DNA from: Torymus aiolomorphi | Taxonomy: Eukaryota; Arthropoda; Insecta; Hymenoptera; Torymidae | Direction: 5' to 3' | Length of the DNA: 64,000 nt | Assembly: GCA_036365515.1 (NCBI GenBank) | Contig: CM070876.1 | Location: 98,040,150 to 98,104,149 of the forward strand | In this document: positions 59,330 to 64,000 of the stretch, piece by piece | How positions within the stretch are numbered: position 1 is the first letter of the stretch | Layout of the letters: each line of letters begins with the position of its first letter | Made by a program: the position numbers and the translations under genes | Notes under the pieces: model-generated | Database searches by the model: none | What the model was told of the DNA's origin: nothing | Seen by the model: only the letters and a program-made list of their open reading frames with translations

Positions 59330-59980
59330 GCTTGAATCTAAAAGTTGATGAAGAAGTTGAGTTCTCATGCCAACTACCATTTTCAAAGCAGCAGCTGATA
59401 CAAATAGTTTTTTGTTCTTTAATTTTACCAAATCCAAAAAGCTCTTAACGCAGGCATTTGGTTAGAGTAAGTCCCAGCTGCAAATATTTTACGAGTAACC
59501 ATTGCTGCTTGTTTTTTCGATTATTGGAAAAGCATGGACAATAATACACAAGTTTTTGAGTATGTATTCTTTTTTGTTCTCTTGGTTTTTCCGTACTCGA
59601 CCTAAGTTTTACTTTTAGTATTGTGTCCAAAAGAATAATATCTAAAAAGCCATGTTTACTAATATATACATAATGGCCTTTTTGGGAAATAATAACTTTT
59701 TTCATTCCATTTCCTAATTCACAACAATTTTCAATATTAGATGTAGCTAAAATTATTAATTTTTTTAATTTAATGTACAATCTGATGTTAAAACTGCCAG
59801 AATTGAGTTTGCTCTACCATCAAGTGGTAATGGAATCATTGATAACTGCCTGCCACCATTGAAATTTTCATGGAATTCCATGCTTTTTAGCAACTCCCAT
59901 CTTGATGTATAAAATAAAAATAATTTATTTATTACACAAAACATTTTATTATATCTGGGAACTCGCACTGACACTTCACT
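59330..59980 (-). pseudogene. Unidentified decayed coding fragment
   Basis: Minus-strand sequence reads as protein in three successive frames: VRVPRYNKMFCVINKLFLFY and NGGRQLSMIPLPLDGRANSI (59770-59974), then KLIILATSNIENCCELGNGM and KGHYVYISKHGFLDI (59445-59770), then ELFGFGKIKEQ (about 59400-59440). Shifts near 59768 and 59445 break the frame. The composition and beta-strand rhythm look like a genuine cytoplasmic protein, but I do not recognise it. No splice sites explain the breaks, so it is probably a pseudogene or duplicated fragment. Confidence 0.45.
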
Positions 59981-60937
59981 TTAATTATATTATATTTATG
60001 AACACAATAATATATTTGTATTGGGCAGGTCACTACACTATTTTTGTTATCAGTGAGTTTTCAAAATCCCCAAGAAAAGTACAGGCTGAGTTTGTTCCAT
60101 AAGTCTTCAAAAACTTCAACAGCTTTATATTTCCTTTTTTATTTTGAAAACTTATAACTTTTCAAAACTTGTATTCTAATTCAAATTCTACCATTTTCAT
60201 AATACTTTTTATTTCTTACTTTCTGTAAGTACTTTCTGTACTTGCTTTCTAATAGCTCTTCTCACATTTTGAGAATCTATTAGATCTTGTTACATATTGG
60301 AGAATCAAATCAGGATATTTCTAAGTTATTTTCTTGTACGTCGCTTGTAGATTTCCATTTCTTCCATATGGACAAACAGCATTAGCATGAAATCCAAATT
60401 TTTTCCATTTCCTCCATATGGGCAAACAGCATCAGCATGAAATCAAAATTAGCGTGATAAGATCAAATATTACTATTACTTTAAGTAAAAAACAAAGATG
60501 AACTGCACTATATTCCGTTGACAGAAAAGCTCACAGATGTACTTCACTTGACACAAAACTTTGCAATAAAGAAAACTTAGCAAAAAAAAAAAATGCATAT
60601 TATCATCCCACATTATTTAATAATATTATAAGACACATGATCGATATTGCCCATTGATATTTATTCAAAGATTTTTTTATAGATTCTTTTTCCAATACAC
60701 TAGTGAGATTTTAATGATTAAAAAAAATCTTCTTGTAGGTATATATCTGTAAAAAATAATAAAAAATTCTCACAAAGTATCAACTCTTTTATGTTTTAAA
60801 ATAATTTTAGCCTTTAACATTTAGCCATTTAATATACTTATCTAAAAAAATTGATTTTCCCCGTTGATGCTCATAGATAAAAATTATTTTAATCAGTCAA
60901 CTTCCTGAGAGCTTTGATTATTTAAATAATATATTTA
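59981..60937. other. AT-rich spacer with a short tandem duplication
   Basis: Contains a 59-bp direct duplication at about 60345-60460 (TTCCATATGGACAAACAGCA and TCCTCCATATGGGCAAACAG). No gene supported elsewhere. Confidence 0.5.
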
Positions 60938-61357
60938 CACTGGTGTAGTTTCGTTAACTGGTTCTGGTGTGGCCAAAGTTGAAATTGTACACAAAGGGAG
61001 TATTCGATAAACCTTGTCTGAATCTGGTGGTTCTAACACTTTACTATGACGGTTGAGGTGACTATCTTCCATGCGTCTGGGAAGGGCTGTTGCGCCTAAT
61101 GCCATAATATTTTTTTTTGTTTTTAATCCTATTTTCTTCCTCTATGAAGACTGATGGAATTCGTCCAGTAGTAGTATATTCCAAAATTGCATCGAACATC
61201 CAGAAGCATGCTATACCACCAACAATAAAATTTATAAAAATTTGGATGGTGATAAAAAATTTCTGGAAATGACTATCATCAATACAATTTGAGTCTCCAT
61301 ATATAGTAATTCTCCCAGCTAAACTCAATTTTGACTCAGTTTCTTTTATTTCATTAT
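60938..61357 (-). pseudogene. MBTPS1-like: Site-1 protease (MBTPS1/S1P)-like C-terminal fragment
   Basis: The minus strand encodes GRITIYGDSNCIDDSHFQK, then CFWMFDAILEYTTTG. These match a hallmark stretch of membrane-bound transcription factor site-1 protease, the Golgi subtilisin that cleaves SREBP and ATF6. A later segment (HLNRHSKVLE, TPEPVNETTPV) matches the S1P region that follows. Between QK and CFW lie 17 extra in-frame codons ending TAG just before the Cys codon, resembling a small intron that has lost its GT. The frame also shifts at a nine-A run near 61110. Catalytic domains are absent and the 5' side is cut at 61357 by the dispersed GC-hairpin repeat. Most likely a gene fragment or pseudogene; a real exon with assembly errors remains possible. 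Confidence 0.75.
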
Positions 61358-61440
61358 CAAAGGGCGCGGCAGCGCCCTGCTTGGCAAGTATAAGGAACGA
61401 AGTGACAGACGAGCAAGCGGGGCGTCGGCGCACCCTTTAT
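61357..61440 (+). repeat. Dispersed GC-hairpin repeat, copy 4 (edge only)
   Basis: ATTATCAAAGGGCGCGGCAG, then CGCCCTGCTTGGCAAGTATA, repeats the edge structure of the 15517, 19694 and 27705 copies (ATTATCAAGG, GC hairpin, GGCAAGT), though the body differs. Confidence 0.5.
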
Positions 61441-61558
61441 TCTTTGGTGTGATGTTCTAACCCTACTTTTTTTTATCATATTTACCTTATCATTTTTTAT
61501 ACACGGAGATACCGCGCATGAGGTACTCAATTAGAAAGCATTTTTCATTTACATTCTA
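61441..61558. other. Short spacer
   Basis: Nothing recognised. Confidence 0.3.
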
Positions 61559-62540
61559 CACGGAAAAAATAAACAGTAAATTCTACTTTTTACACAGTAA
61601 ATTTTACTGTAAAATAGCAAGTTAATTTTACTTTCATAAGTATCAGTAGAAACAGCTTTATAGAAAAGTAGAATTTACTTTTCAGTAAAATAAGATCTGC
61701 TTTCTGGAGTAAAAAGTAGTTTCTACTTTTTCTGAAAAGTAGTTTCTACTTTTTCTAAAATGGAATTTCGGAATGAGCGATTTTTTCTAAGTCCGCGTAA
61801 TTTTCCAAATTTTTGTCATTTTTCGCCATTTTCAATTTCACATAGTTTTGCACAGAATCGATCGATTTTAGCGATTCACAACTTAAATTAAAGCTCTATT
61901 GTTCAACTTGAATCGCTTCTGTGTGGAATTTGGTTTGGCTTACTGAATAGCTTGTTATTGGTTAATTATCAATGACCACTTTTCGTCAATTTTTCCCATG
62001 TTAAATTCCCAAACAAAAATTCATATGCATTTAAAACTTTGTCACAAATCCGCTTTCGCTTGTTCAACTATTTTTTCTTATAATATATGGTATAGAGATT
62101 GAGAAAAAACTTGTCCGAAAGATGTGCTCCAAAAAAAATTTTTTTCGAGTTCTATGACACAAAAACTGTGACGGTTTCAAAGATTTGCTCATGTACCAAT
62201 AAAAACATTTCATATTCACGCAGTATGTGTTAGCATGTAATTTTTTATAATTTTTATTTATTTATAATTTTTTATAAAACCATTGCAAATTCATTAACAA
62301 TGAGCATCTAGAACTTAATTCATCTAAACAGTAGATTCTCCTTTTTTAAAAAGTAGATTCTATTTTTTAAAAAGTATATTCTACTTTTTTAAAAAGTAGA
62401 TTCTACTTTTCAAATAAACTGTAGTTTCTACTGTATGAAATGTTGATTTTACTGATTTTATAAAGCAATTTTTACTTTTTCTTAAGAAAGTAGATTTTAC
62501 TTGTGCGAAACAGTAAGAACTACTGTTTATTTTTTCCCTG
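61559..62540. mobile_element. 0.98-kb MITE with TA flanks
   Basis: Terminal inverted repeats CACGGAAAAAATAAACAGTA and (reversed) CAGGGAAAAAATAAACAGTA, flanked by TA on each side. Both ends are followed by many AAAGTAGATTCTACTTTT-type small palindromes. The middle is AT-rich non-coding. TA duplication fits Tc1/mariner or a similar mobiliser, not determined. Confidence 0.8.
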
Positions 62541-62763
62541 TACTTGTGAAGTTTCTTCGTGAAAGATATTTTCGTATTGAAGCTATCAAGCTATAAAGTT
62601 TTTGTCGCCGCGAAATCAAAATATTTTTTTCCTTCAGCCTCTAGTGAAAATGGGAAAGACAGCCTGGCTGTAGTTGATGTCAAATCGTATCAGAATATAG
62701 TTATATTTCAGTAAACGGCGGCGTACGAAGCGCGGCGCTACTGCGCTTGATTCTTGATCATGG

Positions 62764-63155
<392 letters not shown>

Positions 63156-63474
63156 GTGTCAGTGTGTGATTGCGGAGAGAGAGAGAGCGTTATGTTGTCT
63201 GTCAACCAAAAATATTTTTATTTATGTTATTTTTGTTCAAGAACGTCGACAGAACCATTGATTTAATTGCATTCACAAATATAACCAAGATCACCAAACA
63301 AACTGGTAATCGTTGAAAATACTGGCAAGAGTCCAGTACGCAACTTTATCTTTGCATTTTGAATGTTGGGTAAAATGAGTGATCAAGATGTAGTTCTGTT
63401 TTTATTTTTTTAAGTACTGTCAGATCAGATCTTAGAAATTGAGTCTATCCCAACTATACGGCTACTACAATACA
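63156..63474. other. AT-rich spacer
   Basis: No gene recognised. Confidence 0.4.
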
Positions 63475-63983
63475 AGAGTTAAGATAAGTATAATTTTCAA
63501 GTAATTTGTCACATTTGACATTATCTCTGATAATGTAGGCTAAGCGAGAAGCCCCAAAACCTATTTCATTCATCGTAAAGGATTTTCAATGTTTTATGTT
63601 TGCAACATGACCAGTCGGGCGAAGGCTTTTCTTGAGACAAAGTTTATATTCTTTGTATAAATGGTTTATAGTTATGATTTAAAAAGTATCAAACATAAAA
63701 ATTTTTTAATTTTAATTATTTTTAAAAACAAGTTATTTCACAATGCCATTTCACAATAAATTTTTATATTTTCTAACTTTTCAAATCATAATTATAAACC
63801 ATTTATACAAAGAATATAAACTTTATCTCAAGAAAAGCCTTCACCCGACTGGTCATGTTGCATAAATAAAACATTGAAAATCCTTTACGATCAATGAAAT
63901 AGGTTTTGGAGCTTCTCACTTAGCTTACATTATGAGAGATAATGTCAAATGTGACAAATTACTTGCAATTAATTCTAACTATA
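63475..63983. mobile_element. Foldback element of about 0.5 kb
   Basis: Inverted arms of about 200 bp: CAAGTAATTTGTCACATTTG, then AAGGATTTTCAATGTTTTAT and ACATGACCAGTCGGGCGAAG at left, with the inverse at right (63770-63975). Non-coding; loop about 90 bp. Confidence 0.8.
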
Positions 63984-64000
63984 TATTTTCTTCATTCTTG

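Overview
The window looks like arthropod, most likely insect, nuclear DNA. It is very AT-rich, has short introns of about 70 nt with GT..AG ends, and is packed with microsatellites, foldback elements, MITEs, a Penelope-like element and one complete Polinton/Maverick. A parasitoid wasp or another hymenopteran is plausible, but the sequence alone does not prove it. Cellular coding sequence is sparse: three phase-compatible exons of an unidentified gene at the left edge (724-1738), an unidentified decayed coding fragment (59330-59980, minus) and a fragment resembling the C-terminal region of site-1 protease, MBTPS1 (60938-61357, minus).

Left part (1.7-34.9 kb): about 2.4 kb of 132-bp tandem repeats ending in inverted units, then about 9 kb of satellite-like sequence rich in GGGGACA, including a nearly perfect 4.19-kb tandem duplication. 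After these come AT-rich spacers, a GC-rich island at 18.4-18.9 kb, and a series of mobile elements. Several have exact boundaries: two hAT-like MITEs with 8-bp target duplications, a MULE-like MITE with a 9-bp duplication, large palindromic foldbacks, and a Penelope-like element with a GIY-YIG domain and hammerhead-like motifs, itself split by a CACGTGAG-rich foldback.

Centre (35517-55473): a 19,957-bp Polinton with about 1.07-kb terminal inverted repeats and a perfect 6-bp target duplication (GGCGTG). It sits inside a MITE, which sits inside a palindromic foldback. A second, uninterrupted MITE copy at 32.25-32.78 kb shows the empty site. Its left half is a compact minus-strand block: adenovirus-type protease, an unidentified conserved family, major capsid, a basic minor virion protein, minor capsid, chromodomain integrase, two conserved proteins of unknown function, a tiny ORF and the packaging ATPase. 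The right half holds a plus-strand Tudor-domain gene, three tandem paralogous exon cassettes, protein-primed DNA polymerase B with an unusual three-exon N-terminus, and a plus-strand gene next to the right TIR. Many frames are broken by single-base indels or TGA codons, yet the outer 830 bp of the TIRs differ at only three positions.

The most unusual points are (a) a single extended Tudor domain, the type used in the piRNA pathway, carried by a Polinton, and (b) a possible alternative-terminal-exon locus. There, the first exons of the polymerase gene end in phase 1, and three cassettes downstream of the polymerase stop each begin with a good phase-1 splice acceptor.

Right part (55.5-64 kb): the rest of the interrupted MITE and palindromic foldback (with a TTAA-flanked MITE inside it), the two coding fragments, a TA-flanked 1-kb MITE, a GA microsatellite of about 390 bp and a terminal foldback.
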